In this document: piece by piece, positions 1-11,516 of the stretch
Layout of the letters: each line of letters begins with the position of its first letter
Position numbering within the stretch: position 1 is the first letter of the stretch
Assembly (NCBI GenBank): GCA_947579605.1
Contig: OX388318.1
Coordinates: 7,130,001-7,194,000 of the forward strand
Source: Athripsodes cinereus
Lineage: Eukaryota > Arthropoda > Insecta > Trichoptera > Leptoceridae
Direction of reading: 5' to 3'
Length of the DNA stretch: 64,000 bases
Program-made: the position numbers and the translations under genes
The notes under the pieces: generated by a model
The model's input: only the letters and a program-made list of their open reading frames with translations
The model's database searches: none
Told to the model about the DNA's origin: nothing

Positions 1-1662
1 AACTCAAATTATGATTGAAAGCCTCGGGGTGCGTAACACAATACATAATTTCTTTATGTTCTTATGATACATACATTATTTATTCACATTCCAGACATAT
101 ATGTGTATAATTTAATAATGAAAGTGCTCGCAAAAATCACAAGATGAAGGTTTGAAGGCAATACAATCATACTGCCAAACTTAGAAAATATTTATACTCA
201 AAAATGAAAGTGAACGTTTTGCATCCTTATGAACGTATAAAATATTGCATAATATGAACGGAGTGTAGGTACGTCAAAATGATAGTACCTACATACCTTT
301 GATGGTGTCAATTTTCTCAAAAAAGCTGGTGGAAGCCCAGTTTTTAATTTATCCATGAACCTGATAATTGATTGGTCACTATTCAACATCACAGGTATGA
401 CAACTCCAGGTAATTAGTCCGGCAACAGCAAAAGAAATTCGTGGAAAACAGATTTATCTGATATAAGTCTAGTAACGGCAAAGTGTCGATGAAAGCAGAG
501 GTTTTATTTATTTAACAATAAAATCGAGAGGACTAAGTTATTTTTTCTTAATTCACACACTTTGAGAAACATCACGAGAATAGTGACGATTTTCCATAAC
601 ATGAGACAAAATAGACAAGAAAATGATGAGTATCTTCAAATTAAGGATTAAAATACCAAGAAACTACTTGCAAAAACCTGATAATGTCTTATCTCACGTA
701 CCTAGGTCATTAAATAGATGTTGTAAAAATAGAAGATGAATAATGTTTCAACATAACCATTGATAAAATATTCTCAGAAGTCCAACAAAATTAGTCTATC
801 AGATATTTGAAGTATGTTTGGAATGGGTTATTATACAATAATTTACGTGCTCGTAATCTGCACAGAACGTTTTGTTGGTAATCTTATTTCCGAGAAAAAT
901 ATAATTGAAGCTAGGTAAATTGGAAATATGCTCAAAATCTAGAGCTTCCGGGTAAAATACGTAGCTTTAAGTCTGATGATGAGAACACTAGTATCAATTA
1001 TTGGAGTTAAATTGAAGTTTTTATAGCTTTATTTATCTCCACAAAGTACTCGTTTATTTGATAACATATTAAGGATGCGCTCTGGCATTATTTAGATTGT
1101 AAGTAAGCGAGGCAAATTGATTATTTCGTATCTCCTGGACACGCCTGCATTAATTAGATAATCTGTAAAATCATCGTTTTTAAATTTTCGAATGTTTCGT
1201 GTGGAATTCCATATTTATTATTAATTTAAAATAAAAGAATCTTTGTACTTTCCACTGGAATAACTTTATTCAGTTAAAATGTTTTCGGAACTACTTGTTC
1301 CATCATCAGTAACAATACTAATCATCGTTTTTCTCACAACATTATGGGCAAATGAATGGATGACAATTGAAATTTGAGAAAATTCACCATTGTGCGATTT
1401 AGTCATAAAATTAATTCATACCAATGATTGTCTTTCTTTTAGATATTTTAAAATATTGTTAAATGAAGGGACAACCGCAGTCCAGTTATATCAGTTACTA
1501 TTTGATACAAATAACTATTATATTTCATATTAAATCACTTTGATCATCTAGGTAAACCTGGAAAAACCCATAGACAATAAGAAAAATACAATATAAAATG
1601 CAATAACGATGAGGAATACCGTACCTATAGTAGTCTATATGATTAATAAACGATGCTACAGT
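1..1662. other. AT-rich non-coding DNA, no gene seen
   Basis: No open frame here has recognisable domain content; the longest is 64 codons with AT-driven composition. No RNA gene or clear repeat was recognised. Confidence 0.5.
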
Positions 1663-1928
1663 TACTACTACTACTACTACTACTATACCATCACGGCATA
1701 TCCCACAAGTGGGGTAGCCAGCAGATCAGCTGCATGTAAGAAACATGCAAACTGTCCTCTTCGTGCCAATATAAAATCAAGACATTCAGGATGGGTGGCA
1801 AGCCTCATCGCTGAATTTAAGAAGTAAAATGTCTTAATTTTTTCGAACACCTGCCTTTTACAGGACACTCGAAAACTTACGCAGAAGAGTGAGAGACCAA
1901 TTCTTTACCGGGTTCTCCACGGGATAAT
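1663..1928 (-). repeat. Family A short interspersed repeat, copy A1 (longest)
   Basis: The best-preserved copy of a repeat seen at least twelve times in the window. Read on the minus strand it carries, in order, an ACCCGG motif near its 5' end, a TCTCACTCTT segment, GAGTGTCCTGTAAAAG, GACATTTTA, a segment with TCAGCGATGAGGC, CATCCTGAATGTCTT, TTGGCACGAAGAGGACA, GCATGTTTCTTACATGC, and the terminal core CTGGCTACCCCACTTG. It ends in a GTAGTAG microsatellite, seen on the plus strand as TAC repeats at 1663-1685. It has no coding capacity. Small open frames on both strands through it are incidental. Its 3' core resembles the end of the RTE LINE in this window, so a SINE-like element mobilised by RTE is the favoured inference. 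Confidence 0.7.
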
Positions 1929-2471
1929 GCTACAGTTCATATAATAAATATCGGAATAAAAAGCTTGTAGTAATATTTAATAACTAACAATAATTAATTA
2001 GATTAATGGATTAAAATTACTCAAATAAATAGCTAAATGGATTTTTTTCTAAGATAAACTATTAAATACTCATAATCTCGGCAAAAAGATATCAAACATA
2101 AACATAAATTTTATTCACATGGATTTAAAAGTAAATTTCCGATGATTTTATGACGCAAGATCTAAAAACATGTATAACGACAGTTGAATCAGAAGTCACA
2201 TGAGTTATCACGTGAATTAGAAAGACTCATCAAATCCGCTAATTCATACTGCAAACGATTTTTTCGTATATCTGTTGTTACTTGGATAATGCATTCTTGG
2301 GAAATACACAAACTAATGTTACAAAAAATCACAGCTCTAATAAAACAAAAGAAAAATGACGTAAGCAAAATAAATATATTTTGAATGAGCCGTACCACAC
2401 CCACATTGGCTTTTAATATAACTGAAATTGAATTGAATTTGAATTTAAAACTTCTTTCAAAATTATATAAA
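1929..2471. other. AT-rich non-coding DNA
   Basis: Only short overlapping open frames on both strands (up to 97 codons) with no recognisable motif. Treated as non-coding. Confidence 0.45.
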
Positions 2472-2908
2472 GGGGTATTCACACTTAATCACTTATTCAG
2501 TGATCACTCTGGATGATCCTCCAAAATGAAAAGGTGTGAATAGACGTTTCATCAATGGTGATCAAGAGCGATGACGGAAGAAAGTGATTACTACCTGACA
2601 TAATTTTAATGAAAAGTCCTTTATACTGAAACGACCATAAACAAGTTTTTTCCTATTGTTTGTCTTATTATCTATGAATTAATATTGAAGGTCAGAATCA
2701 TAAACAAAATTATCATGGTGTCGATAGTGAAATTAATATGTTTTAATTTTTAATAATGTTTTTTTCATTATTTATATTATCGTGAGTGTAAACATAGCAG
2801 TGAAAGGATAGGATGAACAAATGTGAATAGACGTGTTCACTTTCGATGAACAGCTTTGACCCTAACACTGGATGATCATCCAAAGTGAAACAGTCTGAAT
2901 GCTACTTA
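2472..2908. mobile_element. Putative MITE with degenerate terminal inverted repeats
   Basis: The left end (GGGGTATTCACAC...) and the reverse complement of the right end (AAGTAGCATTCAGACTG...) align imperfectly over about 50-60 bases. Both arms contain the near-palindrome GGATGATCATCC followed by CAAARTGAAA. A second internal motif, TGTGAATAGACGT, occurs near both ends. There is no coding capacity. I could not define a convincing target-site duplication, so the superfamily is unknown. The family assignment and exact ends are inference. Confidence 0.45.
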
Positions 2909-4252
2909 ACTACAATTTTAATTTTTATATATTGTAAAACTCTCTAAATAAAGACTCTGAAAAGTGAATGAAAATAAAATTGTACAACATCAAGAAAATT
3001 ATGATAGGTAGGTAGTTAACAAACTCCGAAAAAACAGACCAATGATTTACTACAAGCAGAAGAAGTAGAGATATTAAAAAATACTTCAGTACGGAAAATT
3101 TTAAGCTAATTTCGCAGGGCAAATACAGGAATGCTAGCATAAAGAAAATGGAATTGAATTATTCAAAGAATATTATTTTTAAATCGTGTGTAGGATTATA
3201 TTTACATGCATTAGGAATATTCTTTCGGGGATTTGTGTTTTCAAAGTATCATTTCGTTACACAAAACATTGAATATATTATTATTTATAATTAAGTAAAT
3301 GTTACACCGGGTATGTTGAAATCTCTCAGACAGAGAAGATTATGGGTAATGAGAGATTTAGGAACCAATTTAATATTATGTAACCTGAAAAACGTACCTC
3401 GGATTTTTAAATACACAACAATTTTAATACTTGTGTTATCGTTGAAAACTCATTCAATAAGATTCTCTATGAATGATTTGAAAAACAAATAGGTGCTTTT
3501 ACATAATATTTGGCTCTCTTTTTAGGCATGTAAAAAGCTCAGGATGATTCACTTCATAACAAAATAATTGCTGACGACTAATAAGATTATTTTATAAGAC
3601 ATACATAATTTTATGGGGAAGAGTAAGATTAATCAAACATAGAAAGACGTTATAAATTTGTGTTGCGTGTATAAAAAGGAGTGTTATTTGAATTCTAATT
3701 TTTTTGGATTCCAATTACATAAACCTTTTCCAAACATTATATAGGGCGTGTACAATTTTTATATAAAATATATAAAAACACCATTACACAACATCGAAAT
3801 ATAATAATTAATTAAAATATACAATAAATACAAAAAAAAACTAAATTATTATAAGTATTTATAGGTAATATTATTGCTACGAGAATATAATAAATATTTT
3901 TACCTTAATACATATTGGCAAATAATATGGAATTAATAATTAAATCAGTACATTTCGAAACTGAGTAGCTTGTTATATATGTATGCGCAAAATGTCGAAA
4001 TATGATTATTAATTAAACTTCACATGGAATATGTTTGTTTTCATTTAATTAAATTTTGAATATTTAATTAGTAGGTAGGTACTGCATGTAAGAATCAAAA
4101 GCAAAAACATATATATTTCCACTTATCTTGTTAAATTATGTAAATAATACACTTATATAAAACTATATTTCTTGAGTACTCTACGTCTTGAAGAATACTT
4201 TAGTCTTCTGTCTTCTGGCTTCTATTTTGGCTTCTGTCCATAGTACCGTGCA
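2909..4252. other. AT-rich non-coding DNA
   Basis: No recognisable gene, RNA or repeat. A pyrimidine-rich CTTCTG-type stretch at 4200-4240 leads into the exon-like island that follows. Confidence 0.45.
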
Positions 4253-4383
4253 GGATTAATTTGACATTAGCTGAGGTGTTGAGGGGCGGTGGCAGCTTCG
4301 GCGGCGCGGTTGACGTGCTCATCGACGCCTGCTGCCACCACGTCATCAATGTCTAGATTTAATTTATGTACACTCTCTTGCAG
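4253..4383. other. GC-rich exon-like island; possible terminal coding exon of a host gene
   Basis: A short island sharply richer in G+C than its surroundings is open on both strands in the same codon register. On the plus strand it follows a pyrimidine-rich stretch and a CAG acceptor ending at 4253, then stays open until TAG at 4354-4356. The plus codons show third-position GC near 90%, a coding-like pattern. On the minus strand the frame is open from after a TGA at 4384-4386 to TAA at 4267-4269. It gives an acidic, alanine-rich C-terminus (DIDDVVAAGVDEHVN...) that also looks protein-like but has no methionine. I do not recognise either peptide. A host terminal exon or a retained gene fragment is possible, and the strand is undecided. 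Confidence 0.3.
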
Positions 4384-4639
4384 TCAATATTGTAAAATTT
4401 TGCATACGTGATTTTAGCACGCAGACAAATCATAAACAATAAAATTATTGAATAATAGCTAAGCATGTAACATTGATTTCTCTATTTTGTATGTAACGTC
4501 ACATAGTAAAGACAATAACAATTACTATATCCTGGTATAACATTTCTACTTAACTTAAAATACGTCATAGAATCAATGTAACAAATATAACCTCGTTTGC
4601 GTGATGAAATGAAGAAATATTAAATAAAACCTATTGCCT

Positions 4640-5010
4640 AGTCTATTCTTCTCGAAATCTCGGCGTGCTTGTATGAGAAATTGTATGATTGTAGTGGAAG
4701 GGAAAGAAGTATGTAGGGGTAGATTTTTTTTTTTAAGATATATCTGGGTTTTTGTTATAAACCCAAATACAACCTTATACACCTTTCACAGTAAGCTAAA
4801 AGCTTGTATCGTGAAAGGGGAGTTTGCCGGCACCTGGGATCGAACCCCGGTCCCCTTGTTCACAAGGCCGAGACTCTACCTCCAGGCTACCGACGAACTT
4901 CTACCTCCAGGCTACCGACGAAATTTATATATAGTGTGCCGTCTTCTCTCTGCCTACCTCACTTGGGACACGGTGTGAGAATAAATTATAGCTAGTAATA
5001 GCAGTCTAGA
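4640..5010 (+). mobile_element. RTE-type LINE 3' fragment, split by a SINE
   Basis: The left part (4640-4720) encodes a degraded version of the RTE ORF C-terminus (an RRACMRNCM-like motif followed by EGKEVC), matching the copies at 41741-43170 and 45897-46318. The right part (4935-5010) holds the RTE end segment TCTCTCTGCCTACC...CACTTGGGACACGGTGTGAG. The two parts are separated by a tRNA-derived SINE inserted in the opposite orientation. No clean target-site duplication is visible. The fragment is dead. Confidence 0.65.
4722..4930 (-). mobile_element. tRNA-derived SINE (family S1), copy 1
   Basis: On the minus strand this reads as a tRNA-like head with an A-box-like TAGCCTGGAGG, a B box GGGTTCGATCCC-type segment, and CAGGTGCCGGCAAACTC. 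A tRNA-unrelated body follows (AAGCTTTTAGCTTACTGTGAAAGGTG, in positions about 4788-4812), ending in CCAGATATATCTT plus an A-rich tail. Two further copies lie at 23706-23880 and 40505-40660. The 5' end contains a tandem duplication of about 25 bp (two copies of TCTACCTCCAGGCTACCGAC on the plus strand, 4874-4922). RNA polymerase III transcription from internal boxes is known for this class. The call rests on the boxes and the repeat copies. Confidence 0.65.
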
Positions 5011-5051
5011 CTATCACAGCAGAATTGCATACACATACATGATTCTATCTC

Positions 5052-5194
5052 TACGAACGCCACCACAGTATCTCCAATAAGTGAGTTAACTGCATGCAAT
5101 GAACATACAGACTGTTTTGACCGTGCCATAAAACACATCATTCAAGATCGGTGGAATACCTAATAGTTAAATTTAATATGTTAAATGTCTTATT
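5052..5194 (-). repeat. Family A repeat, copy A2 (partial)
   Basis: Degraded minus-orientation copy, recognisable by AAGTGAGTTAACTGCATGCA, ACATTCAAGAT-like and ATGTTAAATGTCTTA segments. It abuts copy A3 in the opposite orientation, giving a head-to-head pair. Confidence 0.5.
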
Positions 5195-5392
5195 CCGTAG
5201 AGCACCCGGCAAAAAATTGATCTCCCTCTCTTTTCCACAACTTTACGAGAGTCCTGTAAAAAAAATAAAGACATTTTACATCTTGAATTCAGATTTATTA
5301 CCCATTTGAACGTCTTATTTTTTTGTTGGCACGTAGAGGACGACTTGCACGTTTATAACATGTAGCTAGTCTGCTGGCTACCCCACTTGATG
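5195..5392 (+). repeat. Family A repeat, copy A3
   Basis: Plus-orientation copy from GAGCACCCGG through GAGAGTCCTGTAAA, GACATTTTACATC, TTGGCACGTAGAGGACGA and the end core CTGCTGGCTACCCCACTTG. The microsatellite tail seen in A1 is missing or decayed. Confidence 0.65.
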
Positions 5393-5659
5393 TTTTACGA
5401 ATATTATGATTTTTGCAAAAGAGTAAGAGACACTTTCTATTTCGGGAACACCACAATCATGATATTTGTATAAGCAGTTTCTGACTATTGATGATTATTA
5501 ATAAGGTGTAAACTGTATCTGTTTAAAAATAATTGATTAATTGATGATAATTTTCAGTTGAGACTCGTATTGGGTGGAATGTCGTAACCGAATAATAACA
5601 TGTTTGCTTATATTTTCACACCTGTAAAAATGGCGCCATCAACATAATTGAAAGAACAA

Positions 5660-6066
5660 TGTTTGTAAATTTATTTTATGGTTTGATATGATTCAATATG
5701 TTTTATTTTTATTTTATGATTTGACATGATGAATGTGCTGTAATTTTATTCTATAATTTGACATGACAGTGTGTTTTATTTTTATTTTGAAATTCGATGT
5801 GATACAGTGTATTGTAACTTTATTTTATGGTTAGATATGATACAGTTTTTTTTATGATTTGACATGATGCTGTTGATATGTTGTAATTTTATTATGTGGT
5901 TTATGTGACACAATGTGTTTAATTTTTATTTTTATAATTTGAAGTGATGCAGTATATTTTATTTTTGTTTTGATTTTAATTTGATACGATGGTGGTGTTG
6001 TACAATTGTTGTTTATAACTATGTATTAAAGGCGTAAGCCGTATGTATTATTATAAATAAATAAAT
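5660..6066 (+). repeat. Degenerate tandem repeat ending in a LINE-like 3' tail
   Basis: From about 5660 to 6000 a T-rich unit of roughly 50-60 bp recurs with divergence; its core reads ATTTTATGATTTGACATGATG with variants. The block ends in AAAGGCGTAAGCCGTATG followed by ATAAATAAATAAAT (6025-6066). The GGCG/GCC mini-hairpin plus TAAA-type tail resembles LINE 3' ends. Minisatellite-like 3' UTR expansion of a LINE is one reading; independent sequences are another. Confidence 0.4.
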
Positions 6067-8059
6067 ATTCTATTTTAATCATCGCAACAAAATTATATAC
6101 TTAGTGAGAAATAAAATATCGACTAGTTGGAGTCATGCATTGGTATTTCGCAAGTATGGAAGGCACGTCACTGACGCACGCACCTACGTATTAAAAACCA
6201 TGAACGTAAAAAAATTTAAACTCCTTGAAGTAACATTATTCTGTCACTAACAGACATAAAAAGTCGGCTCCTTTTAAAAATAACTCAATGCTATCAATTA
6301 CATAATATTAGCAATTCACACATACACACGTGCATGTTTAAAGAACTCTTTGATAGATAAATAAATAATATACGAATAATATTAAATTAGTAAGTAATTA
6401 TTTTCCAAGAAGCGCTGATAGAGTACCGAGAAAATTCAAATGATCAGTGACAATGCGACTTCTACATAATTTGAACATCATAAGTGAGCAACGGCTAATA
6501 TTCCGATTTTAAAATAAACAATTTGTTACTAGTTTTAAATCCGGCCTTGCCCGAAAAATATTAGCTTTCACCATCTATCGATTTTTTTTTATTTTTTACA
6601 TTGGCTATCCACAAACACCCAAAAATAGTGATAATGATAGAATATTGTGTCTGACAGAGGATTATTTTTTTATTTTTTTATTTTATTTATATTTCATTTC
6701 ATAAGAGACACTCACAGAAAACTGATAACGCAATTATTCATAAATTACTAATACATAATAAGATCTGGGCAGTTCCCCAATTAAAAGTGTCTACAGCAGG
6801 ATTGTGGAAGTCCAAGAGAAAGACACAAAAGAGGGACGAAGACAACTCAACACAAGTAGGTACCATATCAGATTTCGAAATTGTATATGTATTCTTTGAT
6901 GGTTGGATGGGGTTATTTTTGATGAAAAAATATCACAAATATTTTTAGGAATACTTTTACGATATCACCAATATTTATGTTTTTGTAATTAAGATACATA
7001 ATTACGATATTATCATCAAGTATGAATGGAGAGTCTTTGATATGACGATATTCATCACATAATATTGGAGATACCACGATTTCTCTATTTATGTTTCTAC
7101 ACAAAAAATTAAATAGCGAACAGTGAGTATTGCTTTTTTTGCTGTTAAATTGATTATAGCACTTATTGAAGACGGTCTCATGGAATCACTTATCAGCGGC
7201 ACTGAGGGATGTCTAATCCATCACCAGATTCAGGAGCAAAATAAATACTGAACTATTCACCAGCGCCCTCGAGACACTCTAAGGACTTAAATGGCGCCAA
7301 ATTAAGATTATCTAGAATCATCTTCGTCACCGTACATTTATGCGAACGGACTAAAATATTAAACGATGATTTGATACATTGTACACATGTCACGATAAAT
7401 TATAATATACAATCATTTATTTGATTTCCTTTTAAGTGATGATGAATCTAAGAATAGCGCTTGTACACGAGTAATCTATCATTACAGAACAAGCGCCACG
7501 ACGCTGGCGCCATGTCTATTAGTAATTATATCCACAATAAATAAATAAATAATTGTTAATATTATAATTGTAATTATACGTTTATTTGTTGTATCGATAC
7601 ATATTTATATATCGTGAGCCGTTCCCATATTAAATAGTTCATTACCATAAAATGTATGACATGTGTATACATTTTTATTGTACTTTGTTTTTTAGAGTCG
7701 TGATAAACTTTTTTTATAATTTTGTTTGATGGTTGTATAAAGTATCTTATATTAGGCAAATTATTAGATTCAGGGTTCGATTATAAAAATAGGGTTGATT
7801 ATTTTATGATTTTAGATACTTATTTATTTATGCAGTACACTACATATACTATACAATATACATACATAAACACATTCAATAACACACAAATAAAATATGA
7901 ATATATAGACCCATTTGCAAGTGTACACAAAATTTTCAAATTTATTGTATCAAGAGCCGATAAAGTTGTTAACAACTGTTATATATATGTATATATATAT
8001 GGACAATTTGTAAAGCGCCGTTTACTCATAACATGACCTCAAGGGTGCCGTATATCGTA
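6067..8059. other. AT-rich non-coding DNA with microsatellites
   Basis: Open frames such as 7722-8036 and 6913-7104 are AT-driven without recognisable motifs. A TATA-type dinucleotide tract lies near 7980-8000, and an ATAAATAAATAA tail-like run near 7533-7552. Confidence 0.4.
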
Positions 8060-8180
8060 TCCATCACCCGAAACTCCCAGCAAAAAGGTGTGACTTCAGC
8101 CCTCTTTTAAAACTCTCTCCATTCACCTCCTCTCGCAGACACAGAGGCAGCTTGTTCCAACATCTGGGACCCTTTGGCTC
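8060..8180 (-). pseudogene. LINE reverse transcriptase C-terminal fragment
   Basis: The minus strand reads FEPKGPRCWNKLP, then LREEVNGESFKRGLKSHLF before a stop. This matches the known C-terminal signature of CR1/Jockey-type reverse transcriptases: a G-P-R-x-W-N-x-L-P motif followed by sFK..LK.hLF. Only about 40 codons remain and nothing upstream could be joined to it. Confidence 0.6.
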
Positions 8181-11042
8181 AAATCGATTATTTCAAATCT
8201 GTAAAAAATACTAGAAAAGTTTCCTTCGGGGCTGAGTCATGGTCGTGGTCTAGAGGGCAATTTATGTCCCAACATTTCACACCCAAATGTGGCGGGCATC
8301 TTCAGGGGTAAGTATGCAGTAGTTGTCTATGACATTCTAGACGACAGTATTATGGCTGGCAACTCTGTGTGCCAGCGGGCGCAAGTTTCTTATAACGCGT
8401 ACGTCCGTTGAGGGCTCGTAGCAGAGTTTGAAAAAAAAACTCTTACTGGCGCCAGTCGTTAGACCCTAAGAACAATGAAACGTCATTAAAGACTTCTTGA
8501 AAAGAATTTCTCCTGAAAATGCCTAAGCTATGAGCAACAATTTAAGAAAGATTATCATTTTCTTAGTTTAGCAGTCATTGAACGTCTCAAGGGTGCCGAT
8601 AAAAGAGCCGTTTTAATCTTTTTTGGTAAATCATCATAATGTCTTAGTTACCGAATGGTCATCTGCTTATAGACTTTGCCTTAATTGGTAGAAAGAATTT
8701 GTTGGACATTCATCGCTGGATCAATGATTTTAAGGATCGCATTTTATAAAAAGTATAACAACAATTAGTTATCATTGCTATTATGGCCAATATATTTACA
8801 AATTAGAGGCGTGTACGTGGGACTGTTAATATAAAAATATCTATGTATGTAGGTGTTCAAGAACATTATTCGAGATCGGTATGTTCTATGGTCATAATAC
8901 AATACAATATAATACATATCTAAGGTATACATAGATTCTACCTACTAAGATAATAACTGTTTGGTCATGGATATAATTGTTACTATGAATAGTACCTACA
9001 TAGTAGGTACATACATAATATCATATTATTTATAATATACTGTACTTGGGGGCTCGACATTTGCGTCAGCAAATGTTCGATTCTACAGTAGTATTAGTTA
9101 TAAGTGTCTAAGTATTCCCATTCAAATATTTATACGTTTCTAATAAAATGCATGTGCGTAATAAATTATATGGTTTGACAATTACAATTGGAATGTGTGG
9201 TGTAACAATGTACCAAGCCACTAAATCGATAAATGATGAATTGGTGTCAAAATTAAAATATATTCTTTGCTAAAATTATATTGAATATTAATTACTTATT
9301 TAGTTCAATATCTTAACATAGTGTTACAACAAATAAAAAAAAACATTTTGTAATCTTACAACAGTAGGCTTTTATTGATTTTATGTTATCGATTTATAAT
9401 GGTCACAGAAATCAGTATAATTGGGATGAAAATATGATACAACTCAATTCACAGAGGGCGAATTCATCGCCGTAGCACGATATTTTTCAATTACTCACAC
9501 TTGTTGCACGTGCCAAATCAAAAATATAATATCAAAATAGAAACTCAGAGATTTATAGCACCAGTGCTAATGACAAAGTAATTCTTTTTTTATTAATCAA
9601 AACGCACGATAACGCTTGTTTCCATAATTCCCTTTTTTTCTATAAATAAAACTAAGTAGAAATATGTAATTCAGGAAAACATTTGTTATTTATTTCTTAT
9701 GAATTTTGTTGTCTTCTTTTTTTTATTTTTTAATGTTATTGGTATGCAGGTATTAATTACATTCTGTAATATGATACTATTAACACGAAAAACATAACGT
9801 AAAATATTGAAAATAATATAATAAAATATTTGACAATATAATTCTATTGTCGTATAATATTTATATTGAACATTTATTTCCTCAATAAATAATCACAATG
9901 AATAGTAAAAGTAACTACCTATGTATATGTATATGCACGGGCCTTTTGATAATGTTATAATAATAATCACAATAACAATAAACCATTAACATTTAACTTA
10001 GCACAGCACAGCACATTAAAGGAGTCTATAGAGCAATAATATCATAATATGGTTATATTCAAAATAAACAGCCGTATTCAGAATAAAAATGATGGTAAAG
10101 TTTATCTATTTCATAAAATTAAAAGTATTTTTATTTATTTATTTATTTTATTCTTCTTGCACATCATCATTTATAATTATAACAAAACCAACAGAGCAGT
10201 TTACATAAAAAAAATGTGATGATGTGCAGTGGCGAGATTATCACTATATAGCGATTTCTTCCATTTAACCACGACATTATTTGACAAGATAAGTCGATTG
10301 TTTTTCTGCTACAAGACAGCCTTATGGCTATAGTGTGGTAGACAGATCCTTGTGTCTATTTGATGATTTTGTGTATATATTAGGTATATGAAATTGAGAA
10401 CAAGAATATTTCAGTAAACAAAGTGTCGCATAGAAATGCACACATTTATCCATGCAACAATTAAACTATTGCGCTCAACTGAATCTATCAATCAAATAAA
10501 GCTTGTCAAATAATAATAAAACGTTTTAAACGTCAGTAAGTAATTTTTCTACAAAAATTGCTTTGACAAATATTCGATTGCTGAATTATGGTGTTTTTTT
10601 GCGCGTTATCTTTATTGAAGTAGGTATACATTATGATGATAGAAAACGTAAAAAGAAGGTTTTCACCAGGAAACTGAATGATGCAGGTGCATGTCCTGTT
10701 AAATAAACTGCTAAATATCAGGGTTTCTTCTTTCCAGGCTTCGATAGTATGTGGTGTACCATGCAATATGCATTAAAACTTTATCGTTTTAATTTTTTTT
10801 AAATAAACTATGTGCTCTGAATAGGGCTGACAGATATTGTTCAATTATTGTATTCGCAGAGTACCTTTGTGTGTATGTGGTTTCGTAACAATCACTTGCA
10901 AGTGCTAAATACTATGGCATGTAAAACATTGTAATGATTATAAACTGTAAGTATGTACATTGGTAATGTCAGAAATATGATGTATTGTTGCATCAGACAG
11001 AATTATGTGTCGCGGTACAACACGAATCGAATTTAAGTTTGT
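8181..11042. other. AT-rich non-coding DNA with a short hairpin
   Basis: No gene seen. A perfect 12-bp inverted repeat TGCACATCATCA / TGATGATGTGCA at 10158-10169 and 10217-10228 brackets a 47-base loop, next to a TTTA microsatellite at 10131-10150. Its nature (LINE 3' end or small hairpin element) is undetermined. Confidence 0.4.
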
Positions 11043-11056
11043 ATAAAAGTTAATCG
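11043..11056 (+). repeat. Target-site duplication of the I-type LINE, left copy
   Basis: ATAAAAGTTAATCG occurs here and identically at 16676-16689, directly bracketing the LINE. A perfect 14-bp duplication indicates a single target-primed insertion with little subsequent mutation. Confidence 0.85.
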
Positions 11057-11516
11057 TTTTTTTCGCATCGGAGCACTGTGGAAGGCGGACGTGTCGACGA
11101 TACAACATTCAGATAAAATTTTGATTTATTATAATAACATAATTACTTTGAAACTAACATAAGTTTAACATATTTTTTTCTTCTTTTCTTTTCTTCTTAG
11201 TACTAACTATACTAACAGTACGAGTTCCGTGCTTAATTATTATTAATAAATTTATTTTGTTTATTTTTTCATTTATATCGTGAAATATAATTGTTTGTTT
11301 ACCAACCGAGAGCGGCGAGCGCCTGCGTTCGCCTATTTAGAGGTCATTGAACCGCGGTGCGGTCAAACAGATTCAATAAAATTTGTACGATATACATAAT
11401 TTTTATATTTTTTGTTATTTTTGCATTTTGATTGCAAATTCTGTTTGATTTTTCTCTGGATTTTTTCTTTTCTTATATTATCGTTTTATACACTGAGTTA
11501 AAATAAACTATTAAGG
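11057..11516 (+). promoter_or_regulatory. 5' UTR and presumed internal promoter of the LINE
   Basis: This leader begins with a T run and CGCATCGGAGCACTGTGGAAGG and contains a GC-rich patch near 11305-11365 (GAGCGGCGAGCGCCTGCG). I-type LINEs are known to use internal RNA polymerase II promoters within the 5' UTR. The location here is inferred from that knowledge, and no specific initiator was proved. Confidence 0.5.

Noticed and set aside
1609..1868. Overlapping 60-72-codon frames on both strands
   Set aside because: They lie within family A copy A1 and its TAC microsatellite (Tyr run).
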